From positions 1,426,001 to 1,490,000 of the forward strand of contig NZ_CP015103.1 in NCBI RefSeq assembly GCF_002214505.1: a stretch of DNA of 64,000 nucleotides, in the 5' to 3' direction. Positions 9,101-17,088 of the stretch are shown piece by piece; the stretch's first letter is position 1, and each line of letters starts with the position of its first letter. Both the position numbers and the translations under genes were made by a program. This DNA is from Thermococcus siculi. Its GTDB lineage: Archaea; Methanobacteriota_B; Thermococci; Thermococcales; Thermococcaceae. The notes under the pieces are model-generated. The model was not told the origin of the DNA. It saw nothing but the letters and a program-made list of their open reading frames with translations, and made no database searches.

Positions 9101-10350
9101 GTAAGGAACCTGTGCTCCTTTGTGGCTTTTATCTCAAATCCCAGCCGCGTTTTTATCTTAATCCCCTCTTTTCCGTACTTGACACGATGTGGCTCATGGA
9201 ATCCTACAAGTTCAACCTTGAGGTTTCTCGTTCCACCAATTTTCTCGGAGTCGAGATGCCGGATTTCCACAGGGCCGTTTTCAGTCAGAACCCTCGAGTC
9301 GCCTGAGACACACACTACCGCCTTAAGCTCTCCCCTCTTCAGCTTCTCCTCGACGTCCAGACGAACCTCCCTCGAAAGGCTTGAATGGTGAGCCTCGATT
9401 AAGCCCTCGAACTCCGGATAGCGCTTCTTCAGGTTGAAGGCGACCCTCTCGGCACCGCTCCTCGTGTTGGTGAATATCAGGGTGGTTCTGTGCTCTCTTA
9501 TAAGCTCCGCTAGGCGCTTGTAGAGGGCCTCGCTCAGCGTTCCAGCGTCGGTGTAGATCAAATCCTCAACGACACTCTCGACCCTTATCTCTGTCTCCTT
9601 GGCGAAGGAAACGTCGACTATCAGCCCGGGCCTGGGTTCCCCATCGTCGTCGAAGCCGAACACGAACTTGGCGACCTCCTCAAGGGGGTGTATGGTGGCA
9701 CTCAGGCCGATCCTCACGAAGTCGTTCTCGGCCATCTCCTGAAGGCGCTCAACACTCAAAGCCAGATGTGTTCCGCGCTTGTTTTCAGCCAACGCGTGAA
9801 CTTCGTCGATGATGACATATTTTACCGTCTTCAGTCTCTGACCGAATTTGGGGGCGTTCAGCGCTATCGCGAGGCTCTCAGGTGTCGTGATGAGTATGTG
9901 CGGCGGTCTCTTCACCATCTTGCTCTTCTGGTAGCTTGAGGTGTCGCTCGTCCTAATTCCAACCCGTATCTCCGGCAGATCGTAGCCAAGCTCCCTGGCA
10001 ACCTCCTTTATCTCCGCCAGCGGCCCCTCTAGGTTCCTCTTGATGTCGTTGTTCAAGGCCCTAAGCGGTGAGACGTAGAGGACGTAGATTTTATCCTCCA
10101 GCTTGCCTTCTTTTCCGAGGAGGATCAGCTCGTTTATCGCCGAGAGAAAAGCGGACAGAGTCTTTCCAGAGCCGGTCGGGGAGGATATGAGGACGTTCTC
10201 CCCCCGGTGTATCTCAATGACCGCGTACCTCTGGGGCGGCGTGAAGGTGCCGAACTTCCGCTTAAACCATTCCCTAACAGGCTCGCTTAGTATAGAGAAT
10301 ATCTCCTCGTCGCTGTACTCGCGCTTTGCCCACCTTATTCTTCCACTCAT
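6178..10350 (-). CDS. lhr: Lhr-type ATP-dependent DNA/RNA helicase, intein-containing precursor
   Basis: A 1390-residue precursor. After removal of the 525-residue intein (residues 347-871) an 865-residue SF2 helicase remains, the usual archaeal Lhr-core length. Visible motifs are Walker A SSPTGSGKT (58-64), IIDEVHAL (motif II), LSATI (motif III), STSLELGIDIG (motif V) and QRIGRAGHR (motif VI), followed by winged-helix and Lhr-specific C-terminal regions. Lhr enzymes translocate 3'-5' on ssDNA and act in DNA repair. The start at ATG 10350 has GGTGATGG upstream; an in-frame start 51 nt earlier lacks a site. The intein sits exactly before motif V, so the helicase is inactive until spliced. Confidence 0.93.
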   Translation of the reverse strand: MSGRIRWAKREYSDEEIFSILSEPVREWFKRKFGTFTPPQRYAVIEIHRGENVLISSPTGSGKTLSAFLSAINELILLGKEGKLEDKIYVLYVSPLRALNNDIKRNLEGPLAEIKEVARELGYDLPEIRVGIRTSDTSSYQKSKMVKRPPHILITTPESLAIALNAPKFGQRLKTVKYVIIDEVHALAENKRGTHLALSVERLQEMAENDFVRIGLSATIHPLEEVAKFVFGFDDDGEPRPGLIVDVSFAKETEIRVESVVEDLIYTDAGTLSEALYKRLAELIREHRTTLIFTNTRSGAERVAFNLKKRYPEFEGLIEAHHSSLSREVRLDVEEKLKRGELKAVVCVSGDSRVLTENGPVEIRHLDSEKIGGTRNLKVELVGFHEPHRVKYGKEGIKIKTRLGFEIKATKEHRFLTVDENGELRWVEAWKLKEGGWVGVARRLPSPNVKVSILGLLPENAYLKLKPEFMRELKLSIQAKFGSIRAYSEKKGWDASYLTKQLNGVYPFRWERLNAILNDVGIELTERDVERITSDKGRYSLPLEFTPGMARLLGFWMADGSWKGGTLTLFSSDRNMLEKYRELCQSEFGAEGAIRMQNESTYSLEISFNLLPAIFKNLTGNTGRKSKLGAFPSIIYSLPEEHKREFLAGYFDGDGFLEVKGGRVYSAGFSTFNKRFAEGIRDILLQLGIVSSIRARRYDEFQTFKDRIIPKRGFSYTVSVLGGEYLERFFEKITPWRSDYSGWRDMYSRGYSNFDVIPNLGKRLRHIRERLGISTYRMTKLGLYNPVRVELGEREISRRNLKTLVEFYERVARENGIKEVLKDLSHLRKLAKGDVFFDRITSIEPLYIDVAYGIINSETGNYIVEGFLSKNSSTSLELGIDIGTIDLVILIGSPKSVNRALQRIGRAGHRLHDVSKGVILALDRDDLVEVTVLAHNARNRRLDRVKIPKNPLDVLVQHLLGMALNRVWEVEEAYRVVRRAYPYRDLPFEDFMSVLRYLAGEYAGLEERKVYAKIWLEDGKFGKRGKMTRAIYYMNVGTIPDEAKIRVYTMDKQMIGTVEEEFAERLMPGDIFVLAGRTYEFVKSRGNKIYVIPRQGAKPTIPAWFSEMLPLSFDLALDIQRFRREMTGLAHRKDAVRRLMRKYGIDERAARAILAYFREQARYSTVPDDETVLVEIVRGEKRNEYFFHTLIGRRANDALSRAFAYRVSRWKGTNVGVAINDNGFALLLPKDVELSEEEIRALFQIEDLRGTLRRALDNTELLKRRFRHVANRGLLILRRYIGRSKRLGRQQVMAVALLRVLKENHPDFPLLREVYREIMEDKMDVENAELFLSWVRKGRIRVVVEEHDVPSPFAFNLEAIGSSDVVLMEDRRELIKQLHRKIMAMIEASG
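7738..9312 (-). mobile_element. Intein with LAGLIDADG homing endonuclease in Lhr motif V
   Basis: This 525-codon insertion begins with Cys (CVSGDSRVL, splicing block A) and ends with Asn (YIVEGFLSKN, block G), followed by Ser of the extein. Removing it leaves KAVV-SSTSLELGID, an uninterrupted motif V. Two dodecapeptide motifs of a LAGLIDADG endonuclease are present: LLGFWMADGSW and FLAGYFDGDGF, each keeping its acidic residue. The penultimate residue is Lys, not the usual His. The DNA is visibly richer in A/T than the helicase halves, as expected for a horizontally moved element. Inteins in Lhr-like helicases of Thermococcales are known; exact insertion-site identity needs an alignment. Confidence 0.93.
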
Positions 10351-10442
10351 CGGTCTTCCATCACCGGCTTGGATTTTTAAACTATTCGGTTCCCCTAACA
10401 AACTTTTTAAGTGCCGTGGCTGAACTTTGATGGGTGTGGGGG

Positions 10443-10763
10443 ATGAAGGAAAACGTTGAAGGACTCACGAAGGTTATCGCGGAGTTCAACAGGCTCCACG
10501 GGAGCGAGGCGGAGGCGAGAATTCTGGCCCTTGGGGGAGATGAGGTCATCATCGAGTTCGAAGGTTCATTCTGCGCGACCTGCGGGCTGTATGACTACTT
10601 CGACGACATAAAATGGGAGGCCATGGATTTTGGCCTTGATCTTGAGCCGGTGGAGGTCATCGAGGCCGAGGAGGACGAGTTCGAGCACGGGCGATACGTT
10701 GTCAGATACCGGCTTGGGAGGATGCCGAGCCTCTCCCTCGAGGGTGCCGGGGCCAAGGGTTAA
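10443..10763 (+). CDS. Small CxxC protein, function unknown
   Basis: A 106-residue acidic protein I cannot assign with confidence. The middle carries GSFCATCGLYDYF, a CxxC motif placed after a beta strand (EVIIEFEG), loosely like the C-terminal NifU fold in which CxxC holds an Fe-S cluster. It ends in a Gly/Ala tail (EGAGAKG). ATG 10443 follows a G-rich stretch; GTG 10434 is possible. A TATA-like CTTTTTAAG near 10402-10411 serves it, divergent from the helicase gene. An Fe-S or redox role is inference from the CxxC alone. Confidence 0.7.
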   Translation: MKENVEGLTKVIAEFNRLHGSEAEARILALGGDEVIIEFEGSFCATCGLYDYFDDIKWEAMDFGLDLEPVEVIEAEEDEFEHGRYVVRYRLGRMPSLSLEGAGAKG

Positions 10764-10787
10764 AAGCCCCCGGCTAAATCTCCTAAT

Positions 10788-11834
10788 ATGAACTACCTGC
10801 TCCTCGGGCTGGCGGTTATATTCCTCTGGGGCGGCTACTTCTTCTTCAATTACATAGTTAGCCTTTTCAGGAATTACAGAATCAAGGAGTGGACTCCGAG
10901 GGTGAGCATCCTTATCCCCGCGTACAATGAGGGCGAGAAGGTACTGAGGGCAATAGAGGCCGCCCTGGGACAGGATTATCCAGACTTTGAGGTCATAGTG
11001 GTGGACGACGGGAGCGAGGACGGTACATTCCGATTCGCCAGCTCCGTGGACGATCCCCGGCTGAGGGTCTACCGGAAGGAGCACGGGGGTAAAGCCAAAG
11101 CCCTCAACTTTGCCCTATCGAAGGCCACCGGCGAGGTGATAGTGACGACCGACGCCGACAGCACCTTGAAGAGAAACGCCGTTGGGGAGCTGGTGAGGCG
11201 CTTTTACTCCGATGACGTTCTGGGAGTCGGCGGTCAGGTCCGCGTGTTCGGTGGTTCATTCCTTGAAAGGGCGCAGGACGCAGAGCACCTGAGGATAGCC
11301 ATGTTTCGCCGTGCGAAGGAGCTGGAGGATCTGAGCGTCGCCCCCGGCCCGATTTCCGCCTTTCGCAGGGATGCACTCGAAAGAATCGGCGGCTTCGTCG
11401 AGGACGTGGTTGAGGACTACGCCACCACGAAGGCCCTGAAGACGCTCGGAAAGGTGGTCTACGCGCCGAGCGCGAGGGTCTGGACCGAGATGCCTCGGAG
11501 CCTCTCCGTGCTCTGGCGCCAGAGGAAGCGCTGGTTTCTGGGCGATCTGAGGAACCTCGGCGGCGGATTCACCAAGGACCGCGCCTTCCTGGTTTTGGGC
11601 GATATCGTGGCGTTTTTTGACGTGGTCGTTCCGATACTGCTCCTCGCGACCGGGAACGTTCCGCTCTTCGCCCTCTGGTGGTTATTTGAGACCTTCACGA
11701 TGCTGTTCCCGACCCTCTTCGAGGGCGGAAACCTGCTTAACGCCCTGCTCTTCCCCGTTATCGTCTGGTTCTGGGCGCTCTTCTACCTGACGCTCCACAT
11801 CTACGGCTACGTAAGACTCTTGACCGGGGACTGA
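10788..11834 (+). CDS. Membrane-bound family 2 glycosyltransferase
   Basis: A 348-residue processive-type GT2 enzyme. One N-terminal membrane segment (residues 1-22) is followed by the GT-A domain: SILIPAYNEG, then VVDDGSEDG (UDP-sugar site), TTDADS (DxD metal site), VVEDYAT (catalytic ED) and QRKRWF (Q/RxxRW). Three hydrophobic segments end the protein. This resembles hyaluronan/cellulose-synthase-like enzymes that make or extend a surface or lipid-linked glycan; donor and acceptor are unknown. ATG 10788 has no SD, and TTAAAAG about 25 nt upstream suggests a leaderless transcript. It stands alone, without other glycan genes. Confidence 0.85.
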   Translation: MNYLLLGLAVIFLWGGYFFFNYIVSLFRNYRIKEWTPRVSILIPAYNEGEKVLRAIEAALGQDYPDFEVIVVDDGSEDGTFRFASSVDDPRLRVYRKEHGGKAKALNFALSKATGEVIVTTDADSTLKRNAVGELVRRFYSDDVLGVGGQVRVFGGSFLERAQDAEHLRIAMFRRAKELEDLSVAPGPISAFRRDALERIGGFVEDVVEDYATTKALKTLGKVVYAPSARVWTEMPRSLSVLWRQRKRWFLGDLRNLGGGFTKDRAFLVLGDIVAFFDVVVPILLLATGNVPLFALWWLFETFTMLFPTLFEGGNLLNALLFPVIVWFWALFYLTLHIYGYVRLLTGD

Positions 11835-11933
11835 GGCCATAATCCTGCCGGATATTTTCGAAAATTTTTTAAGCGCTCCTCACCCCGTCTATATAGATTA
11901 TGTAGCGACAAATAGACTATAGTGGTGGCGGGA

Positions 11934-12851
11934 ATGATACTGATAGCTCCAGCGCTCTTCATGGCGTGGGCCATAGGGGCCAACGACAGCGCAAAGGCGG
12001 TCGGAACCGCCGTAGGCTCCGGAATAATCGGCTTCAAGCGCGCCGTTATGCTGATAGGGGTCTTCGTCATGCTGGGAGTTTTTCTCGGCGGTGCCGGCGT
12101 CTCGGACACCATCTCCGGGATGAGCGAGGGAATGACTCGGAATCAGGTTGGCCTCGTCCTCTTCAGCGCCGCCACGTCTGTGACCCTCGCCAGCCTCTGG
12201 GGAAAACCGATTTCAACCACCCAGTCAATAATAGGCTCCCTGGTTGGGGCGTCCCTTGCCCTGGGCATTCCCGTCGACTGGTGGACCGTTGGGAAGATAG
12301 CCGCCGCGTGGGTTCTCTCGCCCCTCGTCGCCGCCTTCTTTGCCGTTGCAGTCTACAGAATCTACAGCCCGCTGGTGAAAAGGATACACGGACTGAGAAA
12401 CCTGGAGCTGACTCAGAAATGGCTTGTCTTCACTGCGGCGGCGTACTCCTCCTTCAACCTCGGAGCCAACGAGCTCTCCAACGTCGCCGGTCTGCTTCAG
12501 AGCCTCGGAATCGACGGCCCTTTCAGGCTGGTTCTGGCGCTAACCCTCGCCCTCGGCGCTCTGACCTTCAGCTACAACGTCATGATAACCGTTGGGAGGG
12601 ACATCTCTCCCCTCGGACCGACATCGGCTTTTTCGTCCCAGTTCGGTGCTTCCTTGGCTGTGAGTGCCGCAAATCTCCTCGGCCTCCCCGTTAGCTCGGG
12701 GCAGGCGATAGTTGGCGCGATAAGCGGCCTCGGCCTCTACAAGGGCGAACACGTTAACACCGGTCTTCTCCTAGGAATAGCCAGGGGCTGGGTGGTGGCA
12801 CCCATAGCCGCAGGAACCCTCTCATATCTGTTGCTCCTCCTTCTGGCTTAG
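11934..12851 (+). CDS. Inorganic phosphate transporter, PiT family
   Basis: A 305-residue integral membrane carrier. Both internal-repeat PiT signatures are present: WAIGANDSAKAVGTAVGSG near residue 12 and FNLGANELSNVAG near 180. STTQSIIGSLVGA and SSGQAIVGA are the matching second halves. The family imports phosphate (or metal phosphate) with H+ or Na+. ATG 11934 is chosen because GTGGTGG lies directly upstream; GTG 11922 has no site. Promoter-like elements are TTTTTTAAG (about 11864) and CTATATAG (about 11889). No PhoU-like regulator is adjacent. Confidence 0.88.
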   Translation: MILIAPALFMAWAIGANDSAKAVGTAVGSGIIGFKRAVMLIGVFVMLGVFLGGAGVSDTISGMSEGMTRNQVGLVLFSAATSVTLASLWGKPISTTQSIIGSLVGASLALGIPVDWWTVGKIAAAWVLSPLVAAFFAVAVYRIYSPLVKRIHGLRNLELTQKWLVFTAAAYSSFNLGANELSNVAGLLQSLGIDGPFRLVLALTLALGALTFSYNVMITVGRDISPLGPTSAFSSQFGASLAVSAANLLGLPVSSGQAIVGAISGLGLYKGEHVNTGLLLGIARGWVVAPIAAGTLSYLLLLLLA

Positions 12852-12892
12852 GCTTTTAAACCGGGCACCCTATCCAGGTGAGGTGTTGCGAG

Positions 12893-14635
12893 ATGGCAGA
12901 GTTTAGGTTCGAGATAAAGGCGCGAGACGCCGCCGGAAGGATAGGAAAGCTCACGGTCAACGGAAAGACGATAGAAACGCCGGCCATAATGCCGGTTGTA
13001 AACCCCAAGCAGCTCACGGTGACGCCGAAGGAACTCATGGAGATGGGCTTTGGGATGATAATCACCAACTCCTACATCATCTACAAAACGCCAGAACTGA
13101 GGGAGCGGGCATTGTCGGAAGGAATCCACAAACTGCTCGACTACGACGGGATAATCGAGGTTGATTCCGGCAGTTTCCAGCTCATGCGCTACGGCGGCGT
13201 CGAGGTCACTAACAGCGAGATAGTAAAGTTCCAGCACGATATAGGCGTGGATATCGGCACGTTTCTGGATATACCCACCCCGCCCGACGTTCCCCGCGAG
13301 AAGGCAGAGGAAGATCTCAGGATAACCCTTGAGAGGGCCAAGGAGGCCGAGGAAATCAAGGAGATAGCGATGAACGCCGCGGTTCAGGGTTCGACATACC
13401 CCGACCTCAGAACCTACGCCGCCAAAAAACTGAGCGAGATGGACTTCGAGATACACCCGATCGGCGCTGTGGTTCCACTCATGGAGAGCTACCGCTACAG
13501 AGACCTCGTTGACGTTGTCATCGCTTCAAAGCAGGGCCTCAGGCCCGACAGACCGGTCCACCTCTTCGGCGCCGGCCACCCGATGGTTTTTGCCCTCGCG
13601 GTTGCGATGGGGGTAGACCTCTTCGATTCGGCAAGCTACGCCCTCTACGCGAAGGATGACCGCTATATGACGCCGGAAGGAACGAAGAGGCTTGAGGAGC
13701 TTGACTACTTCCCGTGCTCCTGCCCGGTCTGCAGTCGCTACACGCCCCAGGAACTCAGGGAGATGCCGAAGGAGGAGCGCACGAGGCTTCTAGCTTTGCA
13801 CAACCTATGGGTAATCCGCGAGGAGCTGAACAGGGTAAAGCAGGCGATAAAGGAGGGGACGCTGTGGGAGCTGGTCGACGAACGCGCGAGGGGCCACCCT
13901 AAGATGTTTGCAGCCTACAAACGTCTGCTTGAGTACAGGGAATACCTCGAAAAGAACGAGCCGGTAACCAAAGCGAGCGCCTTCTTCAAGGTGAGCGAAG
14001 AATCCCTGAGGTGGCCGACGGCCGTTAGGGCGAAGGAGAGGGCCAAGCGGATCGGGAAAAAATTCCCTGAAAAGATAACCCACCCGATATTCGGCGAGAT
14101 ATCGAGGTACCTAAGCCTGAGCTACCCCTTCGCCCAGAGCGAGGGCGAGGAGGACTTCGGGATAACAAAACCGGGGAAGGACGAGGCGAGGAAGTACATA
14201 ATGGCAATAGCCGAGTACCAGTTCGGCGAAGGTGCTGGAGAGGCTTTCAAAGATGCCTTCGTTGAGCTGTCGAGGAAGACCGGCATGCCGAGGCAGGTAA
14301 AGGCGAAGGGCAAACACCTCGCCACATTCAGGGCCGAGGACGGACTCCTAACTCTCGGGGTAGAGGGAGCAAAGAGGCTCCATGAGGTTCTCCCGTTCCC
14401 CAGAATGCGTGTGGTGGTCAACGAGGACGCGGAACCCTTCGCGAGGAAGGGCAAGAACGTCTTCGCCAAGTTCGTGGTCGATGCGGATCCAAACATTAGG
14501 CCCTACGACGAGGTTCTGATCGTCAACGAGAACGATGAACTCCTTGCCACTGGCCAGACACTTCTCAACGGCGAGGAACTGAAGGTTTTCCAGGGCGGAT
14601 TGGCCGTGAAGGTGAGGAGGGGAGTTGAGAAGTAG
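12893..14635 (+). CDS. tgtA: Archaeosine tRNA-guanine transglycosylase
   Basis: This 580-residue enzyme exchanges guanine-15 of tRNA for preQ0, the first step of archaeosine formation. The N-terminal TIM-barrel has DSGSFQ (Asp91) and FDSASY (Asp245, nucleophile). The zinc site is Cys275, Cys277, Cys280 (FPCSCPVC) with a His about 23 residues on. All these sit four residues before the P. horikoshii numbering, supporting ATG 12893. The C-terminal ~70 residues form a PUA RNA-binding domain. GAGGTG is seven bases before the start. A tRNA gene follows immediately. Confidence 0.96.
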   Translation: MAEFRFEIKARDAAGRIGKLTVNGKTIETPAIMPVVNPKQLTVTPKELMEMGFGMIITNSYIIYKTPELRERALSEGIHKLLDYDGIIEVDSGSFQLMRYGGVEVTNSEIVKFQHDIGVDIGTFLDIPTPPDVPREKAEEDLRITLERAKEAEEIKEIAMNAAVQGSTYPDLRTYAAKKLSEMDFEIHPIGAVVPLMESYRYRDLVDVVIASKQGLRPDRPVHLFGAGHPMVFALAVAMGVDLFDSASYALYAKDDRYMTPEGTKRLEELDYFPCSCPVCSRYTPQELREMPKEERTRLLALHNLWVIREELNRVKQAIKEGTLWELVDERARGHPKMFAAYKRLLEYREYLEKNEPVTKASAFFKVSEESLRWPTAVRAKERAKRIGKKFPEKITHPIFGEISRYLSLSYPFAQSEGEEDFGITKPGKDEARKYIMAIAEYQFGEGAGEAFKDAFVELSRKTGMPRQVKAKGKHLATFRAEDGLLTLGVEGAKRLHEVLPFPRMRVVVNEDAEPFARKGKNVFAKFVVDADPNIRPYDEVLIVNENDELLATGQTLLNGEELKVFQGGLAVKVRRGVEK

Positions 14636-14648
14636 AAAATTTTATAAC
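14636..14648 (+). promoter_or_regulatory. TATA promoter of tRNA-Val
   Basis: AAAATTTTATAAC lies about 26-30 nt before the first tRNA base and abuts the tgtA stop codon, a standard Thermococcus promoter position. Confidence 0.6.
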
Positions 14649-14673
14649 TTCCCTCCCTCTTCCTATTCCGGGC

Positions 14674-14750
14674 GGGCCCGTGGTCTAGACGGTTATGACG
14701 CCACCCTTACAAGGTGGAGGTCCGGGGTTCGAATCCCCGCGGGCCCACCA
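14674..14750 (+). tRNA. tRNA-Val (anticodon TAC), CCA encoded
   Basis: A full cloverleaf: acceptor stem GGGCCCG (14674-14680) with CGGGCCC (14740-14746), anticodon stem CCACC/GGTGG around CTTACAA, so the anticodon is TAC (14708-14710). The T arm is CGGGG-TTCGAAT-CCCCG, followed by discriminator A and genomic CCA (14748-14750). The high stem GC content fits a hyperthermophile. No intron is present. tRNA-Val genes are used as integration sites by some Thermococcales elements; here no integrase or duplicated 3' end was found. Confidence 0.96.
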
Positions 14751-15058
14751 GTACAAACTTAGCCTACGCGAGGTTTGATCAAGGTTTGTACGTGCTTTTC
14801 AGGTATTGTAATTCTGGAGGCTTTCTCCCACAGGTAGATTTTTCTAGGAGGATTTACTTTTAATAGTGTCCGAAGGGCGCAGAGGAGGAAGAAACGCGGT
14901 TAGTATTGGCTATCCATCCAGGAAAGCCCACTAACGCGCTCTCCATTAAAAAACACGTACAGACTGCTCCAGGGCGATTAAATAGAGTCAGAATCATTTG
15001 GTCAAGCTTTGCGGAAGCAAAGGTTGCTGAGAGGCTAACGCCTCCACACCCCCGATGG
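14751..15058. other. Gene-free stretch after tRNA-Val with several inverted repeats
   Basis: About 350 bases lie between the tRNA and the next start, the longest gap in the window, with no credible ORF. It begins with inverted repeat GTACAAAC (14751-14758)/GTTTGTAC (14784-14791). TGTACGTG (14787-14794) recurs inverted as CACGTACA (14954-14961). A long hairpin forms from CGCGGTTAGT and ACTAACGCG around an inner GGCT/AGCC stem (about 14899-14942). Two perfect short hairpins follow: CTTTGC-GGAA-GCAAAG, with a GNRA loop, and GAGGC-TAAC-GCCTC (about 15003-15049). It could be a structured RNA or the scar of an old insertion; neither is proven. Confidence 0.45.
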
Positions 15059-15098
15059 GATTAAAAAGGTCTATACCTCCATTCCCCGGGTGGTGGAT

Positions 15099-15950
15099 GT
15101 GAAAATTCACTACGAGTGCTTTGCCTGCGCCGCCAACCAGTGCCAGAAGATAGTCGAGATGGGAACCGATGACCTTGAACTTCGCAGGAAGGGCGTCATC
15201 GAGGCGGCAAAGCTTATGGCCAGCATAGGAGAGGACTCAATACCCGCGGTTTTTGGAAGCGAGGTCTTCCTCGGAGTCTACAGGGTTATAGGAAACGACG
15301 ATCCCTTCAAAGCTTATAAGGGAATCTCCAACAGACTCGCGGAGAAGGTTGTAAGCGATCTCGAAAAGGAGGAAATCGACCTAAAAACCGCTCTAAAGCT
15401 CGCCATAATCGGCAATGTGATTGACTTCGCCGTTGGCTATTCCCCGGAGGGGATTGAGGAGGACGTTAAAGCGATGCTCGGCGGGGGGCTGTACATCGAC
15501 CACTCAGACGAGCTTTTTGACAGGCTTAAGAACCCAAGGACCCTTCTCTACCTCACGGACAACTGTGGGGAGATATACTTCGACAGGCTGCTCATAAAGA
15601 AGATGAAGGAGGCCTTCCCCTACCTTGAAGTCTACATAGCGGCCAAAGAAGGTCCGATAATAAACGACGCGACCGTCAAAGACCTCAAAAAAGCTGGCTT
15701 CGAAGATCTCGGGAAGGTCGTCTCAACGGGTACGAGGATCGTTGGAGTTCCACTTGATAGGGTGTCGGACGGGTTCAAGGCCGTCTTTGAGGGGGCCGAC
15801 GTGATAATAGCGAAGGGACAGGGCAACTTCGAGACTCTGAGCGAGATAGAGGATGAAAGGGTCTTCTACCTGCTCAAGGCGAAGTGCAGGCCGATAGCGA
15901 GGGAACTTGGGGTGCCCCAGGGGAGCATGGTGTGTATGAGGGCTAAGTAG
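15099..15950 (+). CDS. DUF89 / ARMT1-like metal-dependent phosphatase
   Basis: A 283-residue DUF89-family protein; an archaeal member (PH1575) has a solved structure. DNCGEIYFD near residue 150 and KGQGNFE near 240 are the family metal and substrate motifs. The N-terminus has Cys-rich HYECFACAANQC. Family members are damage-control phosphatases that hydrolyse aberrant phosphometabolites with Co2+/Ni2+/Mn2+; the substrate here is unknown. GTG 15099 is chosen because GGTGGTGG precedes it and TTAAAAAGG lies about 25 nt before the expected transcript start; GTG 15090/15093 are alternatives. It overlaps the convergent DUF763 gene by 8 bp. Confidence 0.85.
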   Translation: MKIHYECFACAANQCQKIVEMGTDDLELRRKGVIEAAKLMASIGEDSIPAVFGSEVFLGVYRVIGNDDPFKAYKGISNRLAEKVVSDLEKEEIDLKTALKLAIIGNVIDFAVGYSPEGIEEDVKAMLGGGLYIDHSDELFDRLKNPRTLLYLTDNCGEIYFDRLLIKKMKEAFPYLEVYIAAKEGPIINDATVKDLKKAGFEDLGKVVSTGTRIVGVPLDRVSDGFKAVFEGADVIIAKGQGNFETLSEIEDERVFYLLKAKCRPIARELGVPQGSMVCMRAK

Positions 15951-17088
15951 CCCTCTTCTCTTCCTTAGGGAACTTCCAGTTCTTGGTTATTTTCGTTACA
16001 TTCCTCACGAGGGTCTTCTCCTCGGGATGTCTTGATACTAGCTCCTCAAGGAAGGAGATCAGTTCGTCGTAGGCGGGTTTGTCTATCGGGAAGGGGACCC
16101 TGTCCTTTCCTCCCACGGCGTAGGTGAACTTGAAGGGGTCGGGAGGATGGGTCACCGGATCCTTCCAGTTGGGGTGGACGTCGTAGACCAGCTCCAGAAC
16201 CAGCGAGAGCGCCCTTAAAGTGCTCGGCCCGAGGCCCTTCAAAAGCAGAAACTCCTCGTAATTGGAAACGCTCAGCTCCCTTGCGAACTCGAGAGCACGC
16301 CTATTGAGTTCGAACCTCCCGAGGCTCTCGTATCTCCTGAGTAGAGAAACCTCGTCCACGTCCCTCGGTTTGTAGTAGACGAGCGGCCGGTAGCCCTTCG
16401 CTATTGCCTTCAGGCTCTCAAGCTCCCGCTCTATCTTAGCTGGCTTCTCCTGAACGACATCGAGGAGCGTCTTCTGGTACTCCTTAGCATCCTTCGAGAC
16501 AGTGTTGAGGGCGAACTCCCTCTGCAGGCCGGCTATTGCCTTATGGGGATCAATGGTGAAGGTTTCGGCGTCGAACCAGTGGAATCGCCTAGCGAGCCTT
16601 TCCCTCTCGTTCATGCCCTGCTGTATCACCGCCCAGTTCCCCTCTTCATCTAGGAAGAAGACGTGGTGGTAGAGCTGGTAGCCGGTCTGGAGTGCAACGG
16701 TGTCGACCTTTGCAACGAGGCGCGAAGTTCTGATGTACGGCTCGGGGTCGAGGTCGTATATCTCTGCTATCCTCTCCAGCTCCTCCGGAGTTGCCCTGCT
16801 CTTCTTCCCCTTCCCGCCGGCCGCTTTCACGCCAAGCTCCTCCCTCCAGAGGGCGTCCTTTATCATCCCGGCGGTTACGGTCGTGGAGCCAGAAGAGTCC
16901 CAGTCCATGCCTATGACGTTGTTGAATGCCTGGAACCAGACTGGGTCGGAGAGCCGCTCTAGGAGACCTTTAGTCCCGTACTCATCAACCGCGAGGAGGA
17001 GGACTAATCGGGTGAGCTTCCTCATCCTCTGGGCGAGCCAATGCGGAACATGCCCACCGTGGAGAGGTAAGTCAGCGACGTTCCTCAT
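15943..17088 (-). CDS. DUF763 protein
   Basis: A 381-residue DUF763 protein beginning with the family hallmark ADLPLHGGHVPHWL. A helix-hairpin-helix-like LKGLGPSTLRALSL is present near residue 290, suggesting DNA contact. A conserved Asp/Ser/Gly stretch (GMDWDSSGSTT) lies near residue 60. The family is widespread in thermophiles; its activity is not settled to my knowledge. The start at 17088 gives MRNVADLPLHGG, matching family starts. TTAAAAC about 26 nt upstream would put transcription right at that ATG. ATG 17106 is the alternative. Confidence 0.8.
   Translation of the reverse strand: MRNVADLPLHGGHVPHWLAQRMRKLTRLVLLLAVDEYGTKGLLERLSDPVWFQAFNNVIGMDWDSSGSTTVTAGMIKDALWREELGVKAAGGKGKKSRATPEELERIAEIYDLDPEPYIRTSRLVAKVDTVALQTGYQLYHHVFFLDEEGNWAVIQQGMNERERLARRFHWFDAETFTIDPHKAIAGLQREFALNTVSKDAKEYQKTLLDVVQEKPAKIERELESLKAIAKGYRPLVYYKPRDVDEVSLLRRYESLGRFELNRRALEFARELSVSNYEEFLLLKGLGPSTLRALSLVLELVYDVHPNWKDPVTHPPDPFKFTYAVGGKDRVPFPIDKPAYDELISFLEELVSRHPEEKTLVRNVTKITKNWKFPKEEKRAT

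Noticed and set aside
14674-15058. tRNA-Val as an occupied integration site
   Set aside because: No integrase, no repeated tRNA 3' segment and no mobile genes follow; only a possible scar remains.
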